NCBI GenBank assembly: GCA_965247125.1
Contig: CBDFGO010000002.1
Span: forward strand, 434,001 to 498,000
Direction: 5' to 3'
Length of the DNA: 64,000 bases
DNA from: CALBJU01 sp965247125
Lineage (GTDB): Bacteria > Bacteroidota > Rhodothermia > Rhodothermales > UBA10348
The notes beneath the pieces were generated by a model that did no database searches, was not told the origin of the DNA, and was given only the letters and a program-made list of their open reading frames with translations. How positions within the stretch are numbered: position 1 is the stretch's first letter; the number at the start of each line of letters is the position of its first letter. The position numbers and the translations under genes are program-made. Shown here one piece after another: positions 17,838-26,886 of the stretch.

Positions 17838-18297
17838 CGGCAACGATTTCAGATTCATCCGTGTCAGCGAGTTCATGATACACGGACTGGACCTGCATAA
17901 ATAGCATGGTCATCAGTACCAACAACACAGAAACGATTGCGAAGGCTACCCGACCGCGAGTCATTTTTCGACCCCTTCCGGGCTGCGCAATTCGGTAACC
18001 CCGCTTTGGAATCGTCTGGATAATTTTTGGGGAGCTGGCGCTCTCTCCGAGTGCACTTCGAAGCCTCGATATTGAAAGAGAAACGGCCTCATCATTGACT
18101 ACCACATCCGCCCAGACGGTAGCCAGGATTTCTTCCCGGGATACAACGGCTCCAGCAGCGAGGATAAGGCACTGGAGAACCTCCATATCGCGGGGCGCAA
18201 TCTTCGTCTCGCCGTTTCCGTTTGCGACTAACAATCGGTCCGGGTAGACTCGAAAAGTACCAAGATCAATCTGTCCGTTCGCCATTTTCATGTTCAT
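17758..18297 (-). CDS. Membrane-anchored winged-helix transcriptional regulator (CadC/ToxR-like)
   Basis: This 179-residue protein has an N-terminal OmpR/PhoB-type winged helix (residues about 8-105). It carries the effector-domain signatures LLVANGNGETKIAPRDMEVL, AVVSREEILATVW, EAVSLSISRLRSAL and IIQTIPKRGYRI. There is no receiver domain. A basic stretch (GRGRKMTRG) precedes one membrane helix (RVAFAIVSVLLVLMTMLFM), and only about 45 acidic residues remain outside. That is the order seen in CadC/ToxR-type one-component regulators, but with a very short sensor. It is convergent with, and overlaps by 80 bases, the DUF2339 gene. The target genes are unknown; the divergent DoxX gene is a candidate by position. 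Confidence 0.85.
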   Translation of the reverse strand: MNMKMANGQIDLGTFRVYPDRLLVANGNGETKIAPRDMEVLQCLILAAGAVVSREEILATVWADVVVNDEAVSLSISRLRSALGESASSPKIIQTIPKRGYRIAQPGRGRKMTRGRVAFAIVSVLLVLMTMLFMQVQSVYHELADTDESEIVAVSPPSLDPEEDSSAGSSAPEKELQNP

Positions 18298-18431
18298 AGT
18301 TACGCTCTCACGGGCTGAAGGATGCGAGAAAGGTCGCTATAGAAAAAGAACGGGAAGATGATAGATTTTTGAAAGGTGTTTTGGGCTGAATCGAGGCTTC
18401 ATTGATGGATTGTTAACCATCCGAGGGAGTC

Positions 18432-18812
18432 ATGTCCATGTCACCAAAAACCCGTTCCATCTTGAGCTGGTCACTACAGATCATTTTCGGGCTGTTGTTC
18501 GTAATCGCCAGTCTTCCCAAATTGACAGGCACTCCAGGAGTGCTGGAAATGTTCGAAAACTGGGGCTATCCAGGACGATTTGCGCACGTTGTCGGTGCAC
18601 TCGAATTCGCAGGCGGCGTAGGTCTACTAATTCCGCGGGTAGCGCGTTATGCTGCCGCCGGTCTGCTGGTGGTAATGGTTGGAGCGTTTTTCACGCATCT
18701 CTTTGCAGCCGAGTACATGCGCTTCATCAACGTAGGAGTCTTCAGCATGGCTCTTCTGGGCGTGCGGCAACTTCGGCGATCGATGACGGAAATCGAACAA
18801 CCGGAGGAATGA
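18432..18812 (+). CDS. DoxX family membrane protein
   Basis: This 126-residue protein has four membrane helices and the DoxX-type sequence FGLLFVIASLPKLTGTP, then VVGALEFAGGVGLLIPR. DoxX-like proteins are linked to quinone or thiol redox chemistry in the membrane, but the role of this one is not known. The ribosome site GAGGGAG lies just before ATG 18432. An alternative ATG two codons downstream is possible. It is divergent from the winged-helix regulator. Confidence 0.85.
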   Translation: MSMSPKTRSILSWSLQIIFGLLFVIASLPKLTGTPGVLEMFENWGYPGRFAHVVGALEFAGGVGLLIPRVARYAAAGLLVVMVGAFFTHLFAAEYMRFINVGVFSMALLGVRQLRRSMTEIEQPEE

Positions 18813-18912
18813 TCTTCACAGCCTGCTTGTAGGTCTGAGGTCTTCTGTCGTTATTGGATTGTGGGCACGTGTAGTTTTCGTTGGCGACACCACGCACAGA
18901 CAGGATAAGATC

Positions 18913-19107
18913 ATGGGACACAAAGAATATCTGAGAGCCTCAGGAATACTATTTACCTTCGTTGCTCTCGTTCACCTCATCAGAATTTTCAACGGCTGGT
19001 CATTTTCCATTGGAGACATGATGATCCCGATGTGGGCATCCTGGCTTGGGGTGATCATACCGGGTGGACTGGCCTTCTGGTCTTTCAATTTGAAGAGCGC
19101 GGAATAG
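18913..19107 (+). CDS. Small two-helix membrane protein
   Basis: This 64-residue protein has two hydrophobic segments (SGILFTFVALVHLIRIF and MWASWLGVIIPGGLAFWSF) and a charged C-terminus. The family is not recognised with certainty; similar small proteins of unknown function are common. ATG 18913 follows AGGATAAGATC, a usable ribosome site. The frame is open further upstream to 18859, but without such a site. It ends 11 bases before the convergent permease gene. Confidence 0.7.
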   Translation: MGHKEYLRASGILFTFVALVHLIRIFNGWSFSIGDMMIPMWASWLGVIIPGGLAFWSFNLKSAE

Positions 19108-19118
19108 AACTTTCGGCG

Positions 19119-20117
19119 CTACGATCCCGCGACCACGATGAATATCAGCCCGACAGTGAAGCTGACAAACATCAAGCCGAGAAGCCTGTTCGTGCCGATT
19201 GGAGCTTCTGCGAACTCCTTCCATACGAACACGCCCCAGAAGGCAGCTATCATCGTTGCTCCCTGGCCCAGGCCATAAGAAATAGCCGGTCCGGCTACGC
19301 CAAATGCGATTATTGAAAACATCATCCCGACCGACCAGATCATGCCTCCCGTGATTCCCCAGGCATGATCACTCTTTTTACCTCTGAAATAGTCTCGGGG
19401 CGAGACGCGTTGTCCCTTGAAGGGCTTGAGCATAATGGCGGTATTGAATACAAAATTACTCAGGAGTATTCCCAGCGCGAAGAACACCATCGCCGTGTAG
19501 GGGCTGAGCTTGCCAGCTTCCATCTGAATGAAATCAGGCGACATTGATTGGGCTACGAAGCGATAGAAGAAGCCGCTCAGTATGCCGCAAAAAATCGCAA
19601 GAATGAGGCCCGTGTTTCCTTCCGACGCATCGCCATCCGGTATTCGTCTGTAGGCGACGGCATCCAGAACGATAGCTGCAGATACGAACGCTACGCCTGC
19701 GAAAAGTAGCGTTGGGTCTCCCTGAGGTTGAGCCACATAATTGACGACGACGCCAATAACGAGCGCCAGACCGAATCCAACCGGGAAGGCGACCGCCATT
19801 CCAGCGAGCGCAATCGAGCCGACCAGCAGGATGCTCGCTGCGTTCAGAATGACGCCGCCGACCACAGCCGACCAGAGGCTCCCAGAGGAAGCCTGGGCTA
19901 GATCCTCCAGAAATCCGCGGCCTTCACTGCCCGTACTTCCCATAGTCAACGCGAAAAGGAGGGCCGCGAGAACGATGCCGAAGACATAATCCCAGTAGAA
20001 GAGCTCCAGGCGCCACGTCTTTGCGGCCAATTTTTGTGTGTTTGCCCACGAGCCCCAGCAGATCATCGTGATCACACAAAAGATGACAGCCAGCGTATAG
20101 CTCTCGAGTACGAACAT
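19119..20117 (-). CDS. GRP/DMT-type sugar permease
   Basis: The 332-residue protein has about ten membrane helices and lies in the drug/metabolite transporter superfamily. Segments such as FCVITMICWGSWANTQKLA, LFYWDYVFGIVLAALLF and WGITGGMIWSVGMMFSIIAF resemble the glucose/ribose porter (GRP) and ureide-permease branch. Uptake of a sugar or a related small molecule by proton coupling is therefore likely, but the substrate is not certain. ATG 20117 (MFVLESYTLA) opens directly into the first helix. The 29 residues upstream in the same frame are Arg/Pro-rich and probably untranslated. Confidence 0.82.
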   Translation of the reverse strand: MFVLESYTLAVIFCVITMICWGSWANTQKLAAKTWRLELFYWDYVFGIVLAALLFALTMGSTGSEGRGFLEDLAQASSGSLWSAVVGGVILNAASILLVGSIALAGMAVAFPVGFGLALVIGVVVNYVAQPQGDPTLLFAGVAFVSAAIVLDAVAYRRIPDGDASEGNTGLILAIFCGILSGFFYRFVAQSMSPDFIQMEAGKLSPYTAMVFFALGILLSNFVFNTAIMLKPFKGQRVSPRDYFRGKKSDHAWGITGGMIWSVGMMFSIIAFGVAGPAISYGLGQGATMIAAFWGVFVWKEFAEAPIGTNRLLGLMFVSFTVGLIFIVVAGS

Positions 20118-20278
20118 GTGATTGGGTTGGGGTTGGGCGGGGCGACGATGGCTCGAAGTTGCCTGCGAGACGGGCGAAAGTATCGCCCATGGCCTGCGAA
20201 ACAAAGTTCAGGAATTATCGCACTCCATAGTCGCAGCGGTTGCCCTGAAAAAATCCGCAGCCACGCTCTATACTTCGA

Positions 20279-20344
20279 TTCCACCTCGATTCCACCCCGA
20301 CTCCACCCCGACTCCACCCCGACTCCACCCCGATTCCACTTCGA
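20279..20344. repeat. Six tandem 11-bp repeats (YTCCACCYCGA)
   Basis: Six head-to-tail units of 11 bases occupy 20279-20344. The central three (ctccaccccga) are identical and the outer ones differ by one or two pyrimidine changes. The array ends 21 bases before the ATG of the serine hydrolase at 20366, so it lies in its promoter or leader. The period is about one helical turn. It could bind a regulator on one face of the DNA, or be a slippage-prone spacer. Confidence 0.9.
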
Positions 20345-20365
20345 CACGCTCTGAGGAGATCTTCC

Positions 20366-21580
20366 ATGAATCCAAGATATCTATCTCGCGCCGGGATCAG
20401 TTCCATACTATTGGCGCTGTTTTTAGTTGCAGCCAGCGCAACTGCACAAACCACTCGTTCCGACGCCGCCACCCATATATGGCCGGGCGAAACATGGGCG
20501 ACTTCGACCCCGGAAGCGGAAGGCATCAGCGCGGATGCGATAGCAACCCTGGTCTCTGAACTGGAGTCGGGGGTGTACGGATTGGTGGACGCATTCATGC
20601 TGATTCGAAACGGGAAAGTGGTTGCTGATCACCGATTCGAGCAAGATTACTGGGCGGTGATGGCCGACTACGACACGACCAATTACATCTACAATTATGA
20701 CCATCCCGACTGGCATCCGTACCTCAAAGGCACCGAGCTTCATTCGTTACAATCGGTCACTAAGAGTGTGATGTCGACCGTACTGGGCATTGCCATGGAC
20801 GATGGGTTGATTGGTGGGGTAGATACCCCCGTGATGCCTTATTTCGATGATTATGAGCCCTACACGACCGATTCGCGCAAGGAATCGACCACACTTGCTG
20901 ACTTTCTGACCATGCGTAGCGGTATCGAGTGGGTCACTACGGGTGGATACGCTGGAGACGAGCACGATACCATCAAGATGGAGAACAGCGATGAGTGGAT
21001 TCGGTATGTGCTAGAGCGTCCGATGGATCGCGATCCGGGTACTCGATTCCAGTACAACGACGGCGTGAGCGTACTGCTGGGCAAGATAATCCGCGAAGCC
21101 ACGGGCCAGCGGGCCGATGAGTGGGCGCGCGAACGTCTCTTCAAGCCTATCGGAATCAACGAGTTTTACTGGAAGATTACGCCCGACGGTGAAGCAGACA
21201 CAGAAGGCGGTCTTTATTTGAAAACGGAAGACCTCGCGCGCATCGGATACCTGTTCTTACGGGCTGGGGAGTGGGATGGCAAACAGATCGTGTCCCGAGA
21301 GTGGGTTGAGTCCTCCACGCGACCCATCATTTCGGATGTTAATCTGGGCAACACCCGTGCCGATCCTGGCTACGGCTACCAGTGGTGGATTCTAGCGCAG
21401 GAAGGTGGAGAGGCGAAGATCTTCGGCGGCAACGGGTACGGTGGTCAGTTCGTTCTGGTATCTCCGGAGCACGACATTGTCGTGGTATTCAACGGATGGG
21501 GCATACACGGCGGCGCCCAAAAATCGACCTATCGGGCGCTAGAGAGGGCCATATTACCTTTTGTTGACGTGGAAGAATAG
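20366..21580 (+). CDS. Secreted serine hydrolase (beta-lactamase/PBP class C fold)
   Basis: This 404-residue protein has a signal peptide (ISSILLALFLVAASATAQ) and a class C beta-lactamase-like domain. The catalytic motif is SVTK at 130-133. The second motif is YND at 230-232 in place of YxN, and GGNGYGGQ near residue 355 stands at the usual KTG/HxG position. Relatives hydrolyse esters or peptides, or act as carboxypeptidases, so the substrate is open. The 11-bp repeat array lies immediately upstream. It is divergent from the sugar permease gene and followed after 75 bases by the DUF4399 gene. Confidence 0.9.
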   Translation: MNPRYLSRAGISSILLALFLVAASATAQTTRSDAATHIWPGETWATSTPEAEGISADAIATLVSELESGVYGLVDAFMLIRNGKVVADHRFEQDYWAVMADYDTTNYIYNYDHPDWHPYLKGTELHSLQSVTKSVMSTVLGIAMDDGLIGGVDTPVMPYFDDYEPYTTDSRKESTTLADFLTMRSGIEWVTTGGYAGDEHDTIKMENSDEWIRYVLERPMDRDPGTRFQYNDGVSVLLGKIIREATGQRADEWARERLFKPIGINEFYWKITPDGEADTEGGLYLKTEDLARIGYLFLRAGEWDGKQIVSREWVESSTRPIISDVNLGNTRADPGYGYQWWILAQEGGEAKIFGGNGYGGQFVLVSPEHDIVVVFNGWGIHGGAQKSTYRALERAILPFVDVEE

Positions 21581-21655
21581 TTGGCCGTAGCTTCAGTCTC
21601 CGCAAGCGCGAATTGATGCGTAGCACAAATCTCCCACCCACTCACGTGTAGAGCT

Positions 21656-22129
21656 ATGAACCGGACCTCCTGTCTTTTCACCCTGATATTTTCGTTCGCC
21701 TTCTTGAGTGCATGCCAGACCCCGGCAGAAGATGGCGCGCCGGCCGCCACCGAAGAACAGGAAGCAGCCGGACGCAGCAGTTCTGCCGACGGAGCCACCC
21801 TTTATATCATCAGTCCGATGGATGGAGACGAGACCGGTGGATCAGTGACCGTTCGATTTGGGCTGAGCGGAATGGGCGTAGCACCGTCGGGAACGATGAA
21901 GGACAATACCGGGCACCATCACCTATTGATCGATGTCGAGGAATTGCCATCTTTCGAGTTTCCGATCCCGAACGATGCTAATCATCGGCACTTCGGTGGA
22001 GGGCAGACCCAGGTTTCGCTTGATCTCGAGCCGGGTACGCACACGTTGCAACTCATCCTTGGTGATCAGAGCCACGTCCCGCACGATCCACCGATGGTCT
22101 CTGAGAAGATTACCATCACGGTCAATTAG
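21656..22129 (+). CDS. DUF4399 lipoprotein
   Basis: This 157-residue protein has a lipoprotein signal (FAFLSACQ) followed by an Ala/Glu-rich linker and the DUF4399 domain: SPMDGDETGGSVTVRFGL, GHHHLLIDVEELP, HFGGGQTQVSLDLEPGTHTL and SHVPHDPPMVSEKITI. The clustered His residues suggest metal binding, possibly copper, but the family has no established role. It is followed by a strong hairpin terminator. Co-transcription with the serine hydrolase is possible but not shown. Confidence 0.85.
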   Translation: MNRTSCLFTLIFSFAFLSACQTPAEDGAPAATEEQEAAGRSSSADGATLYIISPMDGDETGGSVTVRFGLSGMGVAPSGTMKDNTGHHHLLIDVEELPSFEFPIPNDANHRHFGGGQTQVSLDLEPGTHTLQLILGDQSHVPHDPPMVSEKITITVN

Positions 22130-22166
22130 ACTTCGGACAATCCCAGATCGGACAACGATTACAAAA

Positions 22167-22203
22167 AAAGAGCTGGCGCGGCCATAGGCCGCGCCAGCTC
22201 TTT
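22167..22203. terminator. Bidirectional hairpin terminator
   Basis: A perfect 17-bp inverted repeat with a 3-base loop is preceded by a run of A and followed by TTT. It lies between the DUF4399 gene (plus) and the membrane protein gene at 22249-22623 (minus), so it can end transcription from both sides. Confidence 0.9.
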
Positions 22204-22248
22204 CCCCTTGAAGGCGCGGTGCTGCCTTCAAATCAATTAGCGGGTCGT

Positions 22249-22623
22249 TCAGTCTTTACCGAGCCACCATCCTACGATGGCGCCACCTATTCCCCAACGG
22301 ACGCCCCAAACGACTGCGTCAATTATGTTATTCATAAGATCTCCTGCTTCAGCCCCAACATCGATCAGTCCTGCAGCAAGAGCTATAACAAAGCCCAGTA
22401 GAGCAGCCGCCTTAGCTCCATCAGCAGGGTTCTTCGCACCCGACGCACTCAGCGTCGTCGCGATTAGATACCCGAAGACGATCTCTCCGAGAATGATGTA
22501 CATGAAGTCCGGGTCTTCGGGCACCATTAAAATGCCTCCAAGCACGTACATATATAGGATATAGCCCGATCCGAAGAGCCCGGCAAATCCAAGAAGGCTT
22601 CCAATAATCGTTTTACTGTTCAT
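22249..22623 (-). CDS. Four-helix membrane protein of unknown function
   Basis: The 124-residue protein has four hydrophobic segments: TIIGSLLGFAGLFGSGYILY, FMYIILGEIVFGYLIATTL, KAAALLGFVIALAAGLIDV and VVWGVRWGIGGAIVGWWLG. Its Gly-rich last helix is unusual. No family is assigned with confidence. Its ATG at 22623 opens directly into the first helix. It is convergent with the DUF4399 gene across the terminator. Confidence 0.75.
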   Translation of the reverse strand: MNSKTIIGSLLGFAGLFGSGYILYMYVLGGILMVPEDPDFMYIILGEIVFGYLIATTLSASGAKNPADGAKAAALLGFVIALAAGLIDVGAEAGDLMNNIIDAVVWGVRWGIGGAIVGWWLGKD

Positions 22624-22896
22624 GATCCAGATTCGATTTGAGTGGGGGTTCTGATAATGGTCCTGACAACATGATGTGCTCTAAAGGCGTCCCGGTGGCA
22701 AATTCAGGCATCGAGCGTTTTCAAGTCCGATGCAGTTAACGGAAAAATCAGCGGAAAAACCAGAAACCTCGCCCGATGGTGTATAGGTCGACTGCTGGAC
22801 TTTGCAATTTGCCGGCTGATTCAGGATGTTGGAGTGCTGTTGATCATTCACCATCACCGTGGCACAGTGCGCCTGCGTGCAATCGAAAGGAAGATC

Positions 22897-24843
22897 ATGA
22901 AAGATATCAGAGTTTGGATTCTTAGCTGCCTACTACTCCTCGGTTGCCAGAGTGGAGGCGTGTCTTCGAGTGATGCCGTCGATACGACATTCCGTGTTTC
23001 GAAGTTGATATCGACCGGTATGGTTGCGCAACGCGGCGCCGTTCTTCCAATCTGGGGCTATGCTCCACCGGGAGCCGAGGTAAAAATCACCATGGGGGAT
23101 GAATCGCAGCTGGAAACGAGTTCACGTGATGGTAGATGGCGCGTGGAACTGGCGGCTCGGCCGGTAGGAGGGCCTCATTCGATGGAAATTTTTGACGGGG
23201 TCGACGTGATCGAGGTTTCTGATATCTGGTTTGGCGATGTGTGGCTCGCTTCTGGACAATCGAACATGGCATGGCCAGTGTCAAATTCGAACAACGCCGA
23301 AGAGGAAATCGCAAGTGCAGATCATCCACTGATTCGTCATTTCCGGGTGCCGCTCTCCTGGTCCGAATATTCTGAGGATGAGCTGGCCGGAGGAGATTGG
23401 CAGATTGCTGATCCAGAGCATGTCGGCAGTTTCTCAGCCGTGGCATACTATTTCGCACGTGAGCTCCAGAAACACGTAGACGTGCCCATCGGACTGGTCC
23501 ATTCCTCGTGGGGCGGAAGCCGTGTGGAGCCGTGGATGAGCCTGGAAGTGTTTGGCGAGGACGCAATGCAGGCGATCAAAGATCAGGATCGGGAAACCGC
23601 GGAAGCTCTTCGACACCGGCTGAACGAAAAACATGGAGTGCTCCCAGCCGTGGACGGTGGGTTGGTGGATGGAGATGCGAGGTGGGCGGATCCTGAACTG
23701 GATACTTCGGAGTGGGCAGAGATCACCGCACCCGGAAGGTGGGAGCGGCAGGGATACGATGAGATCGATGGCATTGCGTGGTATCGATTGAGCGTAGAGC
23801 TCACGGCTGAAGAAATCGGGGATTCAGATGTGATGATAGGTCTCGGGCGGATCGATGATTCTGACATTTCGTGGGTGAACGGCATTCAAGTCGGCTCCAC
23901 AACGGGTAATTGGCAAGTGCCGAGAGAATATGCCATTCCGGCGGGAACGCTTCATCCGGGTGTGAATGTGATCTCCGTTCGCGCGGAGGATACCGGTGGT
24001 GTTGGCGGGATCCGCGGCGAAGAAAACGAAATGTGGCTGGAAACGGCCCAGGGCCGACGGCCACTCGCAGGGTCCTGGGAATTCAAAATTGGAGCGGTGG
24101 CTCCACCGCAAATTCGAGCCCGGCAGCATATGCCGACCCAGCTCTATAACAAGATGATCCATCCCATGCTCTCCTACCCCGTGATGGGATTCCTGTGGTA
24201 TCAGGGCGAATCAAATGACGGTGAGGAAGATGCGGTAGAATATGCCGGGCTTTTTCAGAAGATGATAACGAGCTGGCGGGAGCTTTGGGATGTCGAAGAT
24301 GCTCCCTTCCTGTTCGTTCAACTGGCCAACTTCATGCAACCATCCGACACGCCAACAGAAAGCAACTGGGCCGTGCTCCGAGAGTCGCAGTCAGCGGCGC
24401 TCGATCTTCCGAACGTAGGACAGGCGGTGATTATCGATATCGGAGAAGCAAACGACATCCATCCGCGAAATAAACAGGACGTAGGACTCCGGCTCTCGCT
24501 TGCTGCCAGACATATCGCATACGGCGAGGAAATAGAGTACTCGGGCCCGATGTACGCGTCACACCGCGTGGACGGTGGGAGCATCGTGATTGAATTCAAT
24601 CACGCTGAATCCGGATTGATGGCGCATGGTGCATCGCTCGGCGGCTTTGCTGTTGCTGGATCGGATGGGACCTACCACTGGGCGACTGCCCAAATTTACG
24701 GTAAGTCGGTCATCGTTTCCAGCTCCGAGGTATCCAGTCCTGTGTCGGTGCGATATGCGTGGGCAAATAATCCTGACCGCGCCAATCTTTACAATGAGGA
24801 GGGATTACCTGCTTCACCCTTCAGGACGGACGGTAGGCGGTAG
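22897..24843 (+). CDS. Sialate O-acetylesterase-like lipoprotein
   Basis: This 648-residue protein would remove acetyl groups from sialic acid or other acetylated glycans. It has a lipoprotein signal (LSCLLLLGC, Cys 17), the SGNH-type catalytic block ASGQSNMAW (Ser 122), a galactose-binding-like inserted domain in the middle (WYRLSVELTAEEIGD to LHPGVNVISVRAEDTGG), and the catalytic DIHPRNKQDVG near the C-terminal third. The ribosome site GAAAGGAAG supports ATG 22897; the frame extends upstream to 22834 without support. It is the first of several carbohydrate-active proteins in the window. Confidence 0.9.
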   Translation: MKDIRVWILSCLLLLGCQSGGVSSSDAVDTTFRVSKLISTGMVAQRGAVLPIWGYAPPGAEVKITMGDESQLETSSRDGRWRVELAARPVGGPHSMEIFDGVDVIEVSDIWFGDVWLASGQSNMAWPVSNSNNAEEEIASADHPLIRHFRVPLSWSEYSEDELAGGDWQIADPEHVGSFSAVAYYFARELQKHVDVPIGLVHSSWGGSRVEPWMSLEVFGEDAMQAIKDQDRETAEALRHRLNEKHGVLPAVDGGLVDGDARWADPELDTSEWAEITAPGRWERQGYDEIDGIAWYRLSVELTAEEIGDSDVMIGLGRIDDSDISWVNGIQVGSTTGNWQVPREYAIPAGTLHPGVNVISVRAEDTGGVGGIRGEENEMWLETAQGRRPLAGSWEFKIGAVAPPQIRARQHMPTQLYNKMIHPMLSYPVMGFLWYQGESNDGEEDAVEYAGLFQKMITSWRELWDVEDAPFLFVQLANFMQPSDTPTESNWAVLRESQSAALDLPNVGQAVIIDIGEANDIHPRNKQDVGLRLSLAARHIAYGEEIEYSGPMYASHRVDGGSIVIEFNHAESGLMAHGASLGGFAVAGSDGTYHWATAQIYGKSVIVSSSEVSSPVSVRYAWANNPDRANLYNEEGLPASPFRTDGRR

Positions 24844-24949
24844 CAGACAATTTCATGACATCCTGACGGGATGGCAATGATATTTTCATGTTTTGGGAGT
24901 GAACGCGGGTTAGCCGAAAGGCAACTATTCCGAAGCGACGCCATAAGTG

Positions 24950-26353
24950 ATGAACAAACGCCCACTATCGAAACGCAGATTGGTACTGGTTCTTCTGGCG
25001 GTCGCCATACCCAGTATCGCGTTGATAGGGTTGGGGATTGGATTAATCCTACAGGAGACCCAGTTGGAAGAGTCGAGACGCGTCGAGGCGTTCGAAAACA
25101 CCTTCCAATCGTTTTCTGATGCTCTCGGAGAAACGGCGGCCCGGATCAGAGATGACGCTGCCACTCGAACGATTGCAGATGGTCGGTCTACTGGCGAGGT
25201 ACAGTACCACGAATCAGTGGTCCTCGTAGCATTAATTGAGAACGGAGACTTGAAGCTCCCGTGGCAGCTGTCTAACAATTCGAAAGCGTTCGATAGACGC
25301 GTTCACAGCGGTCTGTTTGGAAGAAATCTGCAGCGTGCCGATCGGCTCGAATTCATCAGTGGATTAGCCGAGCAGGCTGCGACTGCATATCGGCGTGCAG
25401 CACTATCTGCCGCAGATAGTGTCCAGCGCGCCTACGCTAATTTTTCTCTGGCCCGAGCGCTCTCGAAATCTGGGCAACTCGCGGAAGCAGCTGCCGTCAG
25501 ACGCGAGCTCTTGAACCTGGATGTTCACATTACGGATGATTACGGTGTTCCGCTGGCTCTCTATGCCGCCCAAGCGCTTGCGTCAAACAAATCTTTTCAC
25601 CCAGAGCTCCTTGCAAGCCTGGCTTCCTTTGTGCGATTCCCGCTCTATCTCACCCCGCAGGCAGGCTTCATGTATCGGGCTGTCCATGACACACTACGGA
25701 CGCTGATCACGGCCGGCGAAGATTCCACGATTGACTTGATTGACGATTTTGCGCAGGCTACGCTCTCCTCTATTCGACTTCAGGAAGATTTTCGCTCCAT
25801 TCTGCCCAGACTCGTTTCTCAGACGGGCGAGAGGGGATACACGCTCCACGCGAACGATACATGGTTGTTATCCACCTTCGTAAATGATTCGATGGACCAA
25901 GAGATTCTGGTGGTCATGGACGCACGGCGGGTAGTTCAGGAAACCGCATTGAATATGAATCTCGCAGATTTGAACTATGACGTAAGCGTGTTGTCATCCG
26001 TTTCATCCCCCCCAAACGAATGGTTGGGGCCGTCTTATCAGGGTATCTACGCTCAATTGACACCCTCAGACTCTCCGGGAGCAGGAAACCAGCGGATGAG
26101 CCGAATTTCGTTCATCATCCTTGCGATGGTGTTAATTATTAGTCTGACTTCATTGGGCTTTTACTTATGGTGGCGCGACACCAGACGAGAGATGGTGATG
26201 GCCCAACTGCGGTCAGATTTCGTCTCCTCTGTATCTCATGAGTTGAAAACGCCGCTGACTTCCATCCGAATGTTCGCGGAAACACTTCGCTTCCGCGCCC
26301 CCCCCCCCCCGTTGAACTACGAGGAGAATATCTGGATACTATCATCAGCGAGA
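24950..26353 (+). CDS. Sensor histidine kinase, 5' part up to the C13 frameshift
   Basis: This part holds the N-terminal membrane helix (LVLVLLAVAIPSIALIGLGI), a helix-rich extracytoplasmic region of about 370 residues with no recognised sensor fold, and a second helix (FIILAMVLIISLTSLGFYLW). It then carries the first half of the HisKA domain with the phospho-accepting His 430 in SVSHELKTPLTS. After AETLRFRA the frame enters 13 C (26298-26310) and leaves the expected reading. The expected VELRGEYLDTIISESGRL is found in the next frame, while this frame soon reaches a stop at 26362. With 11 or 14 C the gene would be continuous (about 645 residues). Confidence 0.88.
26298..26310. repeat. Homopolymer of 13 C in a sensor-kinase gene
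   Basis: This is an uninterrupted C13 run inside the loop between the two helices of the HisKA domain. Its length sets the reading frame: 11 or 14 C keeps the kinase intact, while 13 C truncates it before the ATPase domain. Long C runs are hot spots for slipped-strand mutation and also for sequencing error. Confidence 0.95.
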
Positions 26354-26361
26354 GCGGACGG

Positions 26362-26886
26362 TTGACCCGTCTTCTGAACAACGTTCTCGATTTTTCCAAG
26401 ATTGGAAAGGGAGTCAAAGAGTATCGTTTGAGACCCATTCAGGCGCTTTCTGCGGTTGACGCAGCTCTCGAAGCATTGGAATATCCCCTCAAAGCTCAAA
26501 AGTTCGTGCTTAAAAAAGAACTGGATGATTCCAAGATCACCGTCAACGCCGATCCGGATGCACTCGAGCAGATTCTCCTCAATCTGCTCACCAACGCCAT
26601 GAAGTTCTCAGGTGAGAAGCGCAATATTTTGATTGGATTGAGACGAAACGGTCAATATGCGGAGTTGTGGGTGCGAGATTGGGGAATCGGCATCGCGGCT
26701 GAAGATCTGGAGCGGATTTTCGGTAGCTACTATCGAGGGGAGAATGCGGTAGAATCCAATGTCCCAGGTACCGGCATTGGGCTCTCTCTGGTACATCACA
26801 CCATCGAAGCTCATGATGGCTTGATCGAGGTAATCAGCAGTCCAGGAAATGGCAGCACCTTCATGATAAAACTACCGCTGTTGTGA
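26362..26886 (+). CDS. Sensor histidine kinase, 3' part (HATPase domain)
   Basis: This 174-residue frame continues the kinase. It begins in the second HisKA helix (RLLNNVLDFSKIGKG) and contains the full HATPase_c domain: LLNLLTNAMKFSG (N box), WVRDWGIGIAAEDLERIF (G1), YYRGE, and GTGIGLSLVHHTIEAHDG (G2), ending with GNGSTFMIKLPLL. The ATG at 26362 is only the first start in this frame and not a true gene start. It overlaps the response regulator gene by four bases, typical of coupled two-component pairs. Confidence 0.88.
   Translation: MTRLLNNVLDFSKIGKGVKEYRLRPIQALSAVDAALEALEYPLKAQKFVLKKELDDSKITVNADPDALEQILLNLLTNAMKFSGEKRNILIGLRRNGQYAELWVRDWGIGIAAEDLERIFGSYYRGENAVESNVPGTGIGLSLVHHTIEAHDGLIEVISSPGNGSTFMIKLPLL

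Noticed and set aside
20279..20344. CRISPR-like array
   Set aside because: The units are contiguous 11-mers with no spacers and no cas genes nearby.
26883..26886. Frameshift between kinase and response regulator
   Set aside because: The four-base overlap with a GTG start is the usual coupled arrangement, not a break.
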